Shown in pieces: positions 29,784 through 38,449 of a stretch of DNA of 64,000 nt. A program made the position numbers and the translations under genes. Every line of letters begins with the position of its first letter. Within the stretch, counting starts at the first letter, position 1. The notes beneath the pieces were generated by a model. The model searched no databases and had not been told where the DNA came from. It saw only the letters and a list, made by a program, of their open reading frames with translations. Source of the stretch: Arthrobacter koreensis (GTDB lineage Bacteria > Actinomycetota > Actinomycetes > Actinomycetales > Micrococcaceae). The stretch spans positions 434,001-498,000 of the forward strand of contig NZ_WACG01000001.1 of the NCBI RefSeq assembly GCF_009193255.1. The letters run 5' to 3'.

Positions 29784-30703
29784 TGGACCACTCCGCGGGC
29801 TCCTTCCCAGCCGAAGTGTTCTTCCTGGTCCCTGCCCTCGCGGCATCCGCCGCCTACGTGGCCGGCGCCTGTTCGGCGAAGGCACGCGGCTGGCCGAAGC
29901 ACCGTACCGCGATGTTCCTCCTGGGGATCGCCTTCGCCGTGTCCACCGTTCTGGGCCCCGTGCCGGCACTCGCGCACGGCAACTTCGCGGTGCTGGCGCT
30001 CACCCACGTGGTGGCCGGCATGCTTGCTCCGCTGCTGCTGGTGCTCGCCCGCCCCGTCACACTCGCGCTGCGGTCCATGGACCGGATTCCCGCCCTGCGC
30101 ACCGTGCGGATCCTGCGCAGCCCTCCGGCCCGGATACTCGCCAGTCCGCTCACCGCAGCCGCGCTCAACCTCGGCGGCATGTACCTGATGTTCCGAACCC
30201 CGCTCTATGACGCTATGCGCACCCACGCCCCCATGCACTGGATCGTCACCTTCCACCTCGTGGCGGCCGGATACCTCTGGACAGCGGCACTGATTGGACG
30301 GGACCCGAACCCGCACCGTGCGGGCCTTCGGCTGCGGGCGGGCATCCTGGTCCTCACCGCTGCCGCGCACAACATCCTGGCGAAGTCCCTCTTCGCCCAG
30401 CCGCCAGCCGGGGTTCCCGCTGATCAGGCCGAGGCCGGTGCAATGGCCATGTACTACGCCGGCGGTGCCGTGGAAATCGCCGTCATGATCGTCCTCTGCC
30501 ACCAGTGGTATCGGAACCCGGCGCAGCGGCCTTCCGCACCGGCTGTATCCGGACATGGGACCGTGCCTGCACATTCGACTGCCACCGGCAAAGCCCCGGA
30601 CAGCCGAAAGGCCCCTCCAGCCGGCGGGCAGGAAGGGCCTTTCACTCCGGCCTCCGGTGCAGGGCCCGGAGGAAGCGGCGTCAGGGAACAGGGACCGGCG
30701 TGA
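29783..30703 (+). CDS. ctaG: cytochrome c oxidase assembly factor CtaG-like membrane protein
   Basis: The 306-residue protein has seven or so helices of the Caa3_CtaG family, with AHGNFAVLALTHVVAGMLAPLLLVLARPVTLALR, HAPMHWIVTFHLVAAGYLWTAALIGRDPNP, and AAHNILAKSLFAQPP. The His-bearing motifs are the presumed copper sites. The last 50 residues are Pro/Gly/Ala-rich and overlap a terminator stem at 30606-30643 that serves the convergent map gene. The gene runs 23 bases into the map 3-prime end. Confidence 0.88.
   Translation: MDHSAGSFPAEVFFLVPALAASAAYVAGACSAKARGWPKHRTAMFLLGIAFAVSTVLGPVPALAHGNFAVLALTHVVAGMLAPLLLVLARPVTLALRSMDRIPALRTVRILRSPPARILASPLTAAALNLGGMYLMFRTPLYDAMRTHAPMHWIVTFHLVAAGYLWTAALIGRDPNPHRAGLRLRAGILVLTAAAHNILAKSLFAQPPAGVPADQAEAGAMAMYYAGGAVEIAVMIVLCHQWYRNPAQRPSAPAVSGHGTVPAHSTATGKAPDSRKAPPAGGQEGPFTPASGAGPGGSGVREQGPA
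30606..30643 (-). terminator. terminator inside the 3-prime end of ctaG, serving map
   Basis: GAAAGGCCCCTCC pairs with GGAAGGGCCTTTC with one mismatch around a 12-base loop. It starts 38 bases past the map stop on the minus strand and sits within the coding end of ctaG on the plus strand. Confidence 0.6.
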
Positions 30704-31502
30704 CGCCCAGCGGCGCGAGCCGCGAGGCACCGCCGTCGGGAGCCGTAAGCACCCAGATTCCCTTGTCATGGATGGCAACCGTGTGCTCCCACTGGCAGGA
30801 CCGGGCACCGTCTGTGGTTACCACGGTCCAGTCATCCTCCAGCGTGACTGTTTCAATGCCGCCGCGAACCAGCATTGGTTCAATGGCCAGGCACATCCCG
30901 GGCTTCAGCTTGGGACCGCGGTGGCTGGTCCGGTAGTTCAGCACGTCCGGGGCCTGGTGCATTTCGGACCCGATGCCGTGGCCCACATAGTCCTCGAGGA
31001 TGCCAAGGGGCTTTCCCGGGACGGAACTTACGTAGTCATCGATGGCGGCACCGATGTCTCCGACAAACCGGCCCTTGGCTGCGGCCGCGATGCCGTGCCA
31101 CATGGCGGTCTCGGTGACGTCGGAGAGCCGCTGGTCCTCCGGATCAGCGGTACCGACAATGACGGTCCGCGCCGAGTCGGAGTGCCAGCCGTCCACAATG
31201 GCGCCGCCGTCGATCGAGATGATGTCGCCGTCGGCCAGCACCCTGCCTCCGGGGATCCCGTGCACTACTTCCTCGTTGACCGACGTGCAGATGGTGGCCG
31301 GGAAATCGTAGTACCCCAGGAAGTTCGACGCCGCGCCCTCCTCGGCCAGCACCGCGGCGAAGACCTTGTCGATCTCCGCCGTGGTGATGCCGGGACGGGC
31401 AGCGGCGACCGCCGCGTCCAGTGCCTTGATCAGCACGAGGCCTGCCTCGCGCATGGTGCGCATCTGCGCGTTTGTCTTGTACTGGATCCGCGGCTGGGCC
31501 AA
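30681..31502 (-). CDS. map: methionine aminopeptidase, type I
   Basis: Removes the initiator Met. The 273-residue protein has metal ligands in DGDIISIDGGAIVDGWHSDSARTVIVG (two Asp), the histidine in EDYVGHGIGSEMHQAP and glutamates in CLAIEPMLVRGG and CQWEHTVAI. TICTSVNEEVVHGIPGG is canonical. The start is TTG at 31500-31502 with AGAAGGCGAG upstream. It follows adk by 20 bases in the secY-adk-map order. Confidence 0.97.
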   Translation of the reverse strand: MAQPRIQYKTNAQMRTMREAGLVLIKALDAAVAAARPGITTAEIDKVFAAVLAEEGAASNFLGYYDFPATICTSVNEEVVHGIPGGRVLADGDIISIDGGAIVDGWHSDSARTVIVGTADPEDQRLSDVTETAMWHGIAAAAKGRFVGDIGAAIDDYVSSVPGKPLGILEDYVGHGIGSEMHQAPDVLNYRTSHRGPKLKPGMCLAIEPMLVRGGIETVTLEDDWTVVTTDGARSCQWEHTVAIHDKGIWVLTAPDGGASRLAPLGVTPVPVP

Positions 31503-31522
31503 CGTCTCGCCTTCTATCTGAT

Positions 31523-32095
31523 CTAGCTGGTCTGCTTGAGTGCCTGCATGACGCGCTCGGTGACTTCGTCGATGTCTCCCAGGCCGTCAACCCGGGTCAC
31601 GATGCCCCGGTCCTCGTAGCGGGCAACGACGTCGGCGGTCTGCTGCTTGTAGAGCTCAAGGCGGTGGCGGATGACCTCTTCGTTGTCGTCCGTGCGGCCT
31701 TCGATTTCTGCCCGGCGCAGCAGCCGGGACACGAGTTCCTCGTCATCCGCGGTCAGCAGGAGCACGGCATCCAGGCTGTCGCCGCCGGCAGCGAGGATGT
31801 CATCCAGCTCCTCGACCTGCGCCACGGTGCGCGGGTAACCGTCAAGGAGGAAACCGTCCTGGACATCGTCTTCCTGCAGCCGGGAGCGCACCATGTTGTT
31901 GGTGACCTCGTCGGGCACGAAGTTGCCGGCATCGATGTACTTCTTGGCTTCGATGCCAAGCGGAGTCAGGTTCTTCACATTGTGCCGGAAGATGTCTCCG
32001 GTGGAGATAGCGCTGACACCGAGCCGTTCGGAGATACGTGTTGCCTGTGTTCCCTTGCCGGCACCTGGAGGCCCAATAATGAGCAGACGTGTCAT
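31523..32095 (-). CDS. adk: adenylate kinase
   Basis: Interconverts ATP+AMP and 2 ADP. The P-loop is LIIGPPGAGKGTQATRI, followed by GDIFRHNVKN (AMP site) and FLLDGYPRTVAQVEELD. The lid is short (RAEIEGRTDDNEEVIRHRL) and lacks the zinc cysteines, giving a 190-residue short-form enzyme common in actinobacteria. It overlaps the secY stop by ATGA. Confidence 0.97.
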   Translation of the reverse strand: MTRLLIIGPPGAGKGTQATRISERLGVSAISTGDIFRHNVKNLTPLGIEAKKYIDAGNFVPDEVTNNMVRSRLQEDDVQDGFLLDGYPRTVAQVEELDDILAAGGDSLDAVLLLTADDEELVSRLLRRAEIEGRTDDNEEVIRHRLELYKQQTADVVARYEDRGIVTRVDGLGDIDEVTERVMQALKQTS

Positions 32096-33405
32096 CGCAA
32101 TAACCCTTCGTAGTGACGCTGCTGGAGCTGCGCGTCAATTTGTTTGACCGTCTCGAGTCCCACACCAACCATGATGAGGATCGAGGTTCCGCCGAACGGG
32201 AAGTTCTGGTTTGCCCCGACCAGCACCAGGGCAATCAGCGGAATGAGGGCAACAATGCCCAAATACATGGCGCCGGGCAGGGTGATGCGGGAAAGCACGT
32301 ACTGCAGGTATTCGGCGGTGGGGCGGCCGGCACGGATGCCGGGGATGAACCCGCCGTACTTCTTCATGTTTTCCGAGACTTCCTCGGGGTTGAACGTGAT
32401 GGACACGTAGAAGTACGTGAAGAACACGATCATCAGGAAGTACACGGCCATGTACAGCGGGTGGTCGCCTGACGTCAGGTAGTTGTTGATCCAGACCACC
32501 CATTCCGGCGGAGCGGATCCGTCCGAAGGAGTGTTGAACTGGGCCAGCAGCGACGGCAGGTAGAGCATGGAGGACGCGAAGATCACGGGGATCACGCCGG
32601 CCATGTTGACCTTGATCGGGATGTAGGTGTTCGTCCCGCCGACGGTGCGGCGGCCCACCATGCGCTTGGCGTACTGGACCGGGACGCGGCGCTGGGACTG
32701 CTCAACGAAGATCACGAGCGCGACGGTGACAATGCCGATGGCAATCACGCCGAGGAAGATGGTCCAGCCCTGCGCGGTCAGGATGGCGCCGAGGGCGCTG
32801 GGGAAGCTCGCGACGATGGAGGTGAAGATGAGCAGGGACATGCCGTTGCCGACGCCCTTCTCGGTCACCAGCTCGCCCATCCACATGATCAGGCCGGTAC
32901 CGGCCGTCAGTGTGATGATCAGCAGCAGGATGGTGATGATGTTGTCGTCCGGGATGATCGGCACGGAGCACATGTTGTTGAATAGTGCGCCGGAGCGGGC
33001 CAGGGAGACGACGGTGGTCGCGTTGAGCAGGCCAAGGGCGATGGTCAGGTAGCGGGTGTACTGCGTGAGCGTGGACTGCCCCTGCTGACCTTCCTCGTAG
33101 AGTGCCTGGAAGTGGGGGATCACTACGCGCAGCAGCTGAACGATGATGCTGGCGGTGATGTACGGCATGATGCCAAGGGCAAAGACTGAGACCTGCAGCA
33201 GGGCGCCGCCGCTGAAGAGGTTAACGAACTCGTAGAGGCCACCCGAGGTGGCACCAAGAGCCAAGCACTGCTGCACATTGCCGTAGTCAACACCCGGGGC
33301 CGGGATAAAAGCACCCATGCGGAAGATAGTGATGATTCCCAGCGTAAACAACAGCTTGCGTCGCAGGTCTGGCGTCCGGAAAGCCCGGCCAATAGCGCTA
33401 AGCAA
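32092..33405 (-). CDS. secY: preprotein translocase subunit SecY
   Basis: Pore subunit of the Sec translocon, 437 residues with ten helices. It starts LSAIGRAFRTPDLRRKLLFTLGIITIFRMGAFIPAPG and has the plug and pore ring regions near GLYEFVNLFSGGALLQVSVFALGIMPYITASIIVQLL. I chose TTG at 33403-33405 because AGGAGG lies 5-10 bases upstream and the length matches relatives; an ATG at 33456 would add 17 poorly conserved residues through the leader stems. It is translationally coupled to adk. Confidence 0.96.
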   Translation of the reverse strand: MLSAIGRAFRTPDLRRKLLFTLGIITIFRMGAFIPAPGVDYGNVQQCLALGATSGGLYEFVNLFSGGALLQVSVFALGIMPYITASIIVQLLRVVIPHFQALYEEGQQGQSTLTQYTRYLTIALGLLNATTVVSLARSGALFNNMCSVPIIPDDNIITILLLIITLTAGTGLIMWMGELVTEKGVGNGMSLLIFTSIVASFPSALGAILTAQGWTIFLGVIAIGIVTVALVIFVEQSQRRVPVQYAKRMVGRRTVGGTNTYIPIKVNMAGVIPVIFASSMLYLPSLLAQFNTPSDGSAPPEWVVWINNYLTSGDHPLYMAVYFLMIVFFTYFYVSITFNPEEVSENMKKYGGFIPGIRAGRPTAEYLQYVLSRITLPGAMYLGIVALIPLIALVLVGANQNFPFGGTSILIMVGVGLETVKQIDAQLQQRHYEGLLR

Positions 33406-33433
33406 GCGTCCTCCTGAAGAAAAGTGTGGAAAT

Positions 33434-33450
33434 GAGTCCCGGCGGGACTC
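33434..33450 (-). promoter_or_regulatory. secY leader hairpin, proximal
   Basis: GAGTCCC and GGGACTC arms form an almost perfect palindrome (GAGTCCCGGCGGGACTC) 29 bases upstream of the secY TTG. Together with the stem at 33479-33510 it makes a structured leader. Confidence 0.45.
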
Positions 33451-33462
33451 GAACAAAACCTG

Positions 33463-33468
33463 AGTCTA
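33463..33468 (-). promoter_or_regulatory. possible -10 box in the secY leader
   Basis: TAGACT on the minus strand matches the -10 box seen at rpsL, rpsJ and tuf. No convincing -35 box is found 16-18 bases upstream, so this is weak. Confidence 0.25.
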
Positions 33469-33478
33469 TCCGCTCAGG

Positions 33479-33510
33479 GCCGCTGTTGCGTTATTGAACA
33501 TAACAGCGGC
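33479..33510 (-). promoter_or_regulatory. secY leader hairpin, distal
   Basis: GCCGCTGTT pairs perfectly with AACAGCGGC; an inner GTTAT/ATAAC pairing is a possible alternative. Two exclusive pairings are what an attenuator would need, but this could also be a simple stem. Confidence 0.45.
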
Positions 33511-33595
33511 GGGAGCGTTAAAGGCACCAAGCCCCCGGCCGGCCGTTTGGAGGCCTTCCGGGAGCTTAGTGTCATGCTGGCTTAGCGCACAACCG

Positions 33596-33629
33596 GCTGC
33601 CGGAACCCGGGAAACCCGGGACCGGCAGC
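33596..33629 (-). terminator. terminator-like hairpin after rplO
   Basis: GCTGCCGG/CCGGCAGC and CCCGGG/CCCGGG arms form a bulged stem 28 bases past the rplO stop. It separates the spc ribosomal genes from secY-adk-map, at least partly. Confidence 0.55.
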
Positions 33630-33657
33630 TCGGTCAGTGCGCGGAAGAACACGGTGC

Positions 33658-34113
33658 TTAGAGCGCCGTGGTCGATCCGCCTGCTGCAGCGATCTTTTCA
33701 GCGGCGCTTGCAGAGAACGCATCCGCCGTGACATCCACCTTGACGGTGATGTCACCGGTGCCCAGCACCTTGACGGGCTGGTTCTTGCGCACGGCACCCT
33801 TGGCAACGAGGGCCTCTACGGTGACCTCGCCTCCTTCGGGGAACAGTTCGGAGATCTTGTCCAGGTTTACAACCTGGAACTCGACCTTGAACGGGTTCTT
33901 GAAGCCGCGCAGCTTCGGCAGGCGCATGTGCAGCGGCAGCTGCCCGCCTGCGAAACCGGCCTTGACCTGGTAGCGGGCGGCAGTACCCTTGGTACCGCGG
34001 CCAGCGGTCTTGCCCTTGGAACCTTCACCGCGGCCAACACGGGTCTTAGCCGTCTTGGCACCCGGAGCAGGACGCAGGTGGTGGACCTTCAGAGCCTTGT
34101 TATCTTCGGCCAT
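33658..34113 (-). CDS. rplO: 50S ribosomal protein L15 (uL15)
   Basis: The start [37 protein letters not shown] is diagnostic, followed by [22 protein letters not shown]. It has 151 residues. The ATG at 34111-34113 was chosen because AGGAGG lies about 10 bases upstream inside rpmD; the in-frame ATG at 34131 would add MRRRSN inside rpmD. One base separates it from the rpmD stop. Confidence 0.97.
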   Translation of the reverse strand: MAEDNKALKVHHLRPAPGAKTAKTRVGRGEGSKGKTAGRGTKGTAARYQVKAGFAGGQLPLHMRLPKLRGFKNPFKVEFQVVNLDKISELFPEGGEVTVEALVAKGAVRKNQPVKVLGTGDITVKVDVTADAFSASAAEKIAAAGGSTTAL

Positions 34114-34114
34114 G

Positions 34115-34330
34115 TTACTTCGCCTCCTCAACCTTCACGAGGTGCGGAACCGTGTTGATCATGCCAACGGTCACGGCATCAGCAGTACGGACGACGGTGT
34201 CGCCGATGTGCTTCAGGCCGAGTGAACGCAGCGTGTCGCGCTGATTCTGCTTACCACCGATGGTGGACTTAATCTGGGTGATTTCCAGCTGTGCCGAGCT
34301 GACGGCAACGCGCTTCGGAGTACTCATCAT
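34115..34330 (-). CDS. rpmD: 50S ribosomal protein L30 (uL30)
   Basis: The 71-residue protein has the ferredoxin-like pattern [34 protein letters not shown]. Two ATG codons sit in tandem (34330 and 34327); the first overlaps the rpsE stop by ATGA and is taken, though the second is equally possible. It is between rpsE and rplO as in most bacteria. Confidence 0.96.
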   Translation of the reverse strand: MMSTPKRVAVSSAQLEITQIKSTIGGKQNQRDTLRSLGLKHIGDTVVRTADAVTVGMINTVPHLVKVEEAK

Positions 34331-35046
34331 GCACCAGCCTTCTGCATGTTGCGGATCATCGCTGCGGGAGCAACTTCGTCCAGCGGCAGGCCACGGCGGG
34401 CAGCCACGGCCTGGGGCTCTTCGAGGCGCTTCAGCGCGTCAACCGTGGCGTGCACGATGTTGATCGCGTTGGAGGAACCCAGCGACTTGGAAAGCACGTC
34501 GTGGATACCGGCGCACTCGAGGATGGCACGAACCGGACCACCGGCGATAACACCGGTACCCGGGGAAGCCGGACGGAGCAGGACGACGCCTGCGGCTGCT
34601 TCGCCCTGCACCAGGTGCGGGACGGTGCCGGCAATGCGGGGAACGCGGAAGAAGGACTTCTTCGCTTCCTCGACTGCCTTGGCGATAGCCGAGGGAACTT
34701 CCTTTGCCTTGCCGTAGCCAACGCCGACCATGCCGTTGCCGTCACCGACAACAACCAGGGCGGTGAAGCTGAAGCGACGACCACCCTTGACCACCTTGGC
34801 GACGCGGTTGATGGTTACGACGCGTTCAATGAACTTGTCCTTGTCATCATTGCGTCCGCCGTCGCGTCCGCCGTCGCGTCCGCCGCGTCCGCCGCGGTCA
34901 CGGCCTCCGCGGTCAGAGCGCTGCTCGCCCCGGCGGCCGCCGCGGCGGTCGTCGTTGCCTGCGGCAGCGGTTTCCTTGGTCTCAGTTGCCTCAGCAGATG
35001 TAGCTTCAGTCACCTGATTTTCCTTTTCCTTGTTTGCCTCGGTCAC
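34327..35046 (-). CDS. rpsE: 30S ribosomal protein S5 (uS5) with RGG-rich N-terminal extension
   Basis: The conserved body begins near residue 71 ([61 protein letters not shown] in outline) and includes the draft/accuracy loop. About 70 residues precede it: an acidic stretch, then Arg-Gly-Gly/Asp repeats (about 34-66) like RNA-binding RGG boxes. Normal bacterial S5 is about 165 residues; this has 239. GTG start, overlapping the rplR stop as GTGA. Confidence 0.97.
   Translation of the reverse strand: MTEANKEKENQVTEATSAEATETKETAAAGNDDRRGGRRGEQRSDRGGRDRGGRGGRDGGRDGGRNDDKDKFIERVVTINRVAKVVKGGRRFSFTALVVVGDGNGMVGVGYGKAKEVPSAIAKAVEEAKKSFFRVPRIAGTVPHLVQGEAAAGVVLLRPASPGTGVIAGGPVRAILECAGIHDVLSKSLGSSNAINIVHATVDALKRLEEPQAVAARRGLPLDEVAPAAMIRNMQKAGA
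34846..34945 (-). repeat. in-frame CGT/CGC-GGC repeats encoding the S5 RGG box
   Basis: On the plus strand GTCGCGTCCGCC units recur (about 34855-34895) with degenerate copies to 34930, encoding Arg-Asp-Gly-Gly and Arg-Gly-Gly steps. The pure repeat core suggests slippage-driven length variation. Confidence 0.65.
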
Positions 35047-35426
35047 AGTGCCAGCCCACCTTCGCGTGCGCCGTCTGCGACAGCCGCGATGCGGCCGTGG
35101 TAGCGGTTGCCGCCGCGGTCAAATACCACGGCTTCGACGCCAGCAGCCTTGGCACGTTCGGCAACGAGCTCGCCGACGCGCTTGGACTTGGCAGTCTTGT
35201 CGCCCTCCATGGAACGCAGGTCTGCTTCCATGGTGGACGCGGATGCAACGGTTACGCCGCGGCTGTCATCGACAACCTGGACGAATACGTGGCGGGCAGA
35301 GCGGTTGACGACCAGGCGCGGACGGGCCGCGGTGCCGGCAATGCGCTTGCGGATCCGCAGCTGGCGGCGGCTCCGGGAAGCGGACTTGCTCTTGGAATTG
35401 CGCTTCTTATTGATGCTGATGGCCAT
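35043..35426 (-). CDS. rplR: 50S ribosomal protein L18 (uL18)
   Basis: 5S rRNA-binding protein. The basic start ([25 protein letters not shown]) leads to [33 protein letters not shown] and the end [28 protein letters not shown]. It has 127 residues, is 2 bases from rplF and overlaps rpsE by GTGA. Confidence 0.97.
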   Translation of the reverse strand: MAISINKKRNSKSKSASRSRRQLRIRKRIAGTAARPRLVVNRSARHVFVQVVDDSRGVTVASASTMEADLRSMEGDKTAKSKRVGELVAERAKAAGVEAVVFDRGGNRYHGRIAAVADGAREGGLAL

Positions 35427-35428
35427 GA

Positions 35429-35965
35429 TTACTTACCAGCCTTTCCGACCTTGCGGCGGACAATCTCGCCGGCGTAACGAATGCCCTTGCCCTTGTAGGG
35501 GTCAGGCTTGCGCAGCTTGCGGATGTTGGCGGAAACCTCGCCGACCTGCTGCTTGTCAATGCCGGAAACGGTGAGCTTCGTGGGGCCCGTGACGGTGAGC
35601 GTGATGCCCTCCGGAGCCTTCACGGAAACCGGGTGGCTGTAGCCCAGGGCGAACTCGAGGTCCGAGCCCTTGGCCTGCACGCGGTAACCGGTGCCAACGA
35701 TTTCCAGGTCCTTCTTGTAGCCTTCGGTCACACCGGTGATCATGTTGGAGATCAGGGTGCGGGTCAGGCCGTGGAGGGAACGGGATTCGCGCTCGTCATT
35801 CGGGCGGGCGACGGTGATGGTGTTCTCGTCCATGGAAACCGAGATCGGGCTGGGCACAACGTGGCTCAGCTCGCCCTTGGAACCCTTGACCGTGACGGTG
35901 TTGCCATCAATGGCAATATCGACACCGGCGGGGACAGAGATGGGCAGACGTCCAATACGTGACAT
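35429..35965 (-). CDS. rplF: 50S ribosomal protein L6 (uL6)
   Basis: The protein has two homologous domains, as usual: [37 protein letters not shown] and [60 protein letters not shown] in outline. The 178-residue length is standard. It lies near the factor-binding site of the 50S subunit and is 18 bases after rpsH. Confidence 0.98.
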   Translation of the reverse strand: MSRIGRLPISVPAGVDIAIDGNTVTVKGSKGELSHVVPSPISVSMDENTITVARPNDERESRSLHGLTRTLISNMITGVTEGYKKDLEIVGTGYRVQAKGSDLEFALGYSHPVSVKAPEGITLTVTGPTKLTVSGIDKQQVGEVSANIRKLRKPDPYKGKGIRYAGEIVRRKVGKAGK

Positions 35966-35983
35966 TATTCTTTCCCTTCCCTG

Positions 35984-36382
35984 CTACCAGACGTAGGCGA
36001 GGACTTCCCCACCCACACCCTTCTTGGCGGCCTGGCGGTCGGTCAGCAGACCTGACGACGTCGACAGGATGGCGATACCCAGCCCGCCCAGAACGCGCGG
36101 CAGGTTGGTGGACTTTGCGTATACACGCAGGCCCGGCTTGGAGATGCGGCGTACGCCGGCGATTGAACGCTCGCGGTTCGGACCGAACTTGAGGTCCAGG
36201 GTCAGCGTCTTGCCAACCTGTGCCTCTTCTTCCTTCCAGCCGGAGATGTAACCCTCGGCCTTCAGGATGTCGGCAACGCGTGCCTTCAGCTTGCTGTACG
36301 GCATGGACACGGAATCGTGGTATGCCGAGTTTGCGTTGCGCAGACGCGTGAGCATGTCTGCGACAGGATCTGTCATTGTCAT
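35984..36382 (-). CDS. rpsH: 30S ribosomal protein S8 (uS8)
   Basis: [44 protein letters not shown] in outline and [48 protein letters not shown] at the end identify uS8, a central 16S rRNA binder. It has 132 residues counting from the first of two in-frame ATGs. It follows rplE after only 86 bases, so the rpsN gene usually placed here is missing. Confidence 0.98.
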   Translation of the reverse strand: MTMTDPVADMLTRLRNANSAYHDSVSMPYSKLKARVADILKAEGYISGWKEEEAQVGKTLTLDLKFGPNRERSIAGVRRISKPGLRVYAKSTNLPRVLGGLGIAILSTSSGLLTDRQAAKKGVGGEVLAYVW

Positions 36383-36468
36383 GTGGGCTCTAGCCCTCCC
36401 TCGTAACGGTTTCTGCTGCTCGGCGCGGGGCGTGCCTCGCGTTAAGCAACAGACCTTTTACGTAGTAA

Positions 36469-37038
36469 TTAATCTTCGGATTTGAACGGGAAGCCGAGCG
36501 CCTTCAGCAGCGCGCGTCCCTCGTCATCGGTCTTTGCGGTGGTAACCACGGTGATGTCCATGCCGCGTACGCGGTCGATCTTGTCCTGATCGATTTCGTG
36601 GAACATCGACTGCTCGGTCAGACCGAACGTGTAGTTGCCGTTGCCGTCGAACTGCTTGCCGCTCAGGCCGCGGAAGTCGCGGATACGCGGGAGCGCCAGG
36701 GTGACCAGGCGGTCCACGAATTCCCACATGCGGTCGCCGCGCAGCGTAGCGTGCGCACCGATCGGCATGCCTTCGCGCAGCTTGAACTGTGCGATGGACT
36801 TGCGTGCCTTGGTGATCTGCGGCTTCTGGCCGGTGATGGCCGTCAGGTCGCGGACAGCACCGTCAATGAGCTTGGAGTCCTTGGCGGCATCTCCAACACC
36901 CATGTTCACAACAACCTTGACGAGGCGCGGAACCTGGTTGACGTTTGCGTAGTTGAATTCGTCCTGCAGAGTCTGCTTGATTTCCGCTGCGTAGCGGGTC
37001 TTCAGACGGGGAACGATCTTCGTGACAGTCTCAGTCAT
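36469..37038 (-). CDS. rplE: 50S ribosomal protein L5 (uL5)
   Basis: 5S rRNA-binding protein. [40 protein letters not shown] in outline, [23 protein letters not shown] and [28 protein letters not shown] are canonical. It has 189 residues. Its ATG shares a base with the rplX stop (TAATG). Confidence 0.98.
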   Translation of the reverse strand: MTETVTKIVPRLKTRYAAEIKQTLQDEFNYANVNQVPRLVKVVVNMGVGDAAKDSKLIDGAVRDLTAITGQKPQITKARKSIAQFKLREGMPIGAHATLRGDRMWEFVDRLVTLALPRIRDFRGLSGKQFDGNGNYTFGLTEQSMFHEIDQDKIDRVRGMDITVVTTAKTDDEGRALLKALGFPFKSED

Positions 37039-37397
37039 TAGAGGTCCTTCCCAGAGCCCTTGGCGACGCGGATGCGCACAGTGCGGGTCCGGCCGTCCTT
37101 TTCGACGATTTCGGTGCGGTAGCCAACACGGGTGGGCTTCTTCGTCTCGGGATCCACGACGGCCACGTTGGAAACGTGGATCGGGGCCTCAACAACTTCG
37201 ATGCCTCCGGTCTTGGAACCACGGGAGGACTGGCCAACCTTGGTGTGCTTGGTGACGCGGTTGATGCCCTCAACGAGCACGCGGTTGGTCTCCGGGAAAA
37301 CCTTCAGAACCTTGCCCTGCTTGCCGCGGTCTCCGCCGCGCTCAGCCTTGGCACCGGTGATGACCTGAACCAGGTCACCCTTCTTGATCTTTGCCAT
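37038..37397 (-). CDS. rplX: 50S ribosomal protein L24 (uL24)
   Basis: [82 protein letters not shown] in outline gives the KOW motif and loop of uL24, an assembly initiator. It has 119 residues and lies 3 bases after rplN. Confidence 0.98.
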   Translation of the reverse strand: MAKIKKGDLVQVITGAKAERGGDRGKQGKVLKVFPETNRVLVEGINRVTKHTKVGQSSRGSKTGGIEVVEAPIHVSNVAVVDPETKKPTRVGYRTEIVEKDGRTRTVRIRVAKGSGKDL

Positions 37398-37400
37398 GAA

Positions 37401-37769
37401 CTACAGCACCTCCGGAGCCAGCGAAATGATCTTCATGAACTTCTTGTCGCGAAGTTCGCGGCCGACCGGGCCGAAGATGCGGGTACCGCGGGGGTCACCG
37501 TCATTCTTCAAGATCACTGCAGCGTTCTCATCGAACTTGATGTAGGAACCGTCCTGGCGGCGGCGTTCCTTCTTGGTACGGACGATGACGGCCTTGACCA
37601 CATCGCCCTTCTTGACGTTGCCGCCGGGAATTGCATCCTTGACGGTGGCAACAATGGTGTCGCCAATGCCTGCGTAGCGACGGCCGGATCCACCGAGAAC
37701 GCGGATGGTCAAGATTTCCTTGGCACCCGTGTTGTCGGCGACCTTCAGTCGCGACTCCTGCTGAATCAC
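37401..37769 (-). CDS. rplN: 50S ribosomal protein L14 (uL14)
   Basis: [70 protein letters not shown] in outline is unmistakable. It has 122 residues. The GTG start at 37767-37769 has AGGAG upstream. It is the first gene after a 374-base gap from rpsQ and may begin its own transcription unit. Confidence 0.98.
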   Translation of the reverse strand: MIQQESRLKVADNTGAKEILTIRVLGGSGRRYAGIGDTIVATVKDAIPGGNVKKGDVVKAVIVRTKKERRRQDGSYIKFDENAAVILKNDGDPRGTRIFGPVGRELRDKKFMKIISLAPEVL

Positions 37770-37910
37770 TTATTACTCCTGTCGTCGCGCCGGTTCTCAG
37801 TCTTCCTGAGCCTTGCGGAACGGATATGGGTGGACCCCGTAATACTGGTACTCAGCACCGGCCCCTACGGGCCGCTCTGCAGCGCAAGCCGCAGCACCAT
37901 GCTGAACAAG

Positions 37911-37916
37911 ATTATC
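37911..37916 (-). promoter_or_regulatory. possible -10 box upstream of rplN
   Basis: GATAAT on the minus strand, about 142 bases before rplN, matches the TATAAT consensus at five of six positions. No clear -35 box is found. Confidence 0.3.
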
Positions 37917-38006
37917 GGGCTTTTGCCTTTTCGGCGGTGAGGAAGGGCATCCGAAAGAGGACATGCTTCCGCACCACACAGACAAGATTTCAAGTTTACC
38001 GCGAAA

Positions 38007-38048
38007 GGGCCCCGGAAACGAAATCGTATGATTCCGCCGCCGGGGCCC
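38007..38048 (-). terminator. probable terminator after rpsQ
   Basis: GGGCCCCGG and CCGGGGCCC pair perfectly over nine bases around a 24-base loop. On the minus strand it is followed by TTTCG and lies about 100 bases beyond the rpsQ stop. Confidence 0.55.
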
Positions 38049-38143
38049 TGACGCTGTGGACGGCGCCTGTGCGCCGAAGGAGCTGCTTTCCAGCCTCTCC
38101 CCCGGCACACGCTCCGGCCTGTTATGTGCTTAGCAGCTGTTAG

Positions 38144-38449
38144 CTACTTGGCCTTTTCGATGATCTCGACCAGGCGCCACCGCTTGGTAGCGGACAGCGG
38201 CCGGGTCTCGGCGATCAGCACAAGGTCACCAATGCCGGCAGCGTTCTGCTCGTCATGGGCCTTACGCTTCTCGGTGCGGCGAAGAACCTTGCCGTACAGT
38301 GCGTGCTTCACGCGGTCTTCGACCTCGACGACGATGGTCTTGTCCATCTTGTCGGAGACCACGTAGCCGCGAGCGGTCTTCCGGTACCCGCGGGCATCGG
38401 CTCCGTTTGCGTCAGTTGTCACTGCTGCCTCATTCTTGTTTTCGCTCAT
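38144..38449 (-). CDS. rpsQ: 30S ribosomal protein S17 (uS17)
   Basis: The OB-fold core is [75 protein letters not shown] in outline. An acidic start of about 18 residues precedes it, giving 101 residues. It overlaps the rpmC stop by ATGA and is the last gene of the S10 segment before the 374-base gap. Confidence 0.98.
   Translation of the reverse strand: MSENKNEAAVTTDANGADARGYRKTARGYVVSDKMDKTIVVEVEDRVKHALYGKVLRRTEKRKAHDEQNAAGIGDLVLIAETRPLSATKRWRLVEIIEKAK

Larger units (their letters stand above)
37770..38143. other. 374-base gap between rpsQ and rplN
   Basis: No gene is convincing here; a minus open frame at 37797-38108 lacks any family-like sequence. The gap holds a probable terminator at 38007-38048, small stems at 38061-38076 and 37857-37872, and a GATAAT box at 37911-37916, so transcription is probably ended and restarted here. 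Confidence 0.6.

Noticed and set aside
33406-33456. ATG start of secY at 33456
   Set aside because: It adds residues absent from relatives and reads through two leader stems; the TTG at 33405 has an ideal ribosome site.
37797-38108. Minus-strand frame between rpsQ and rplN
   Set aside because: Composition is low-complexity, no ribosome site or similarity, and it runs over a terminator stem.
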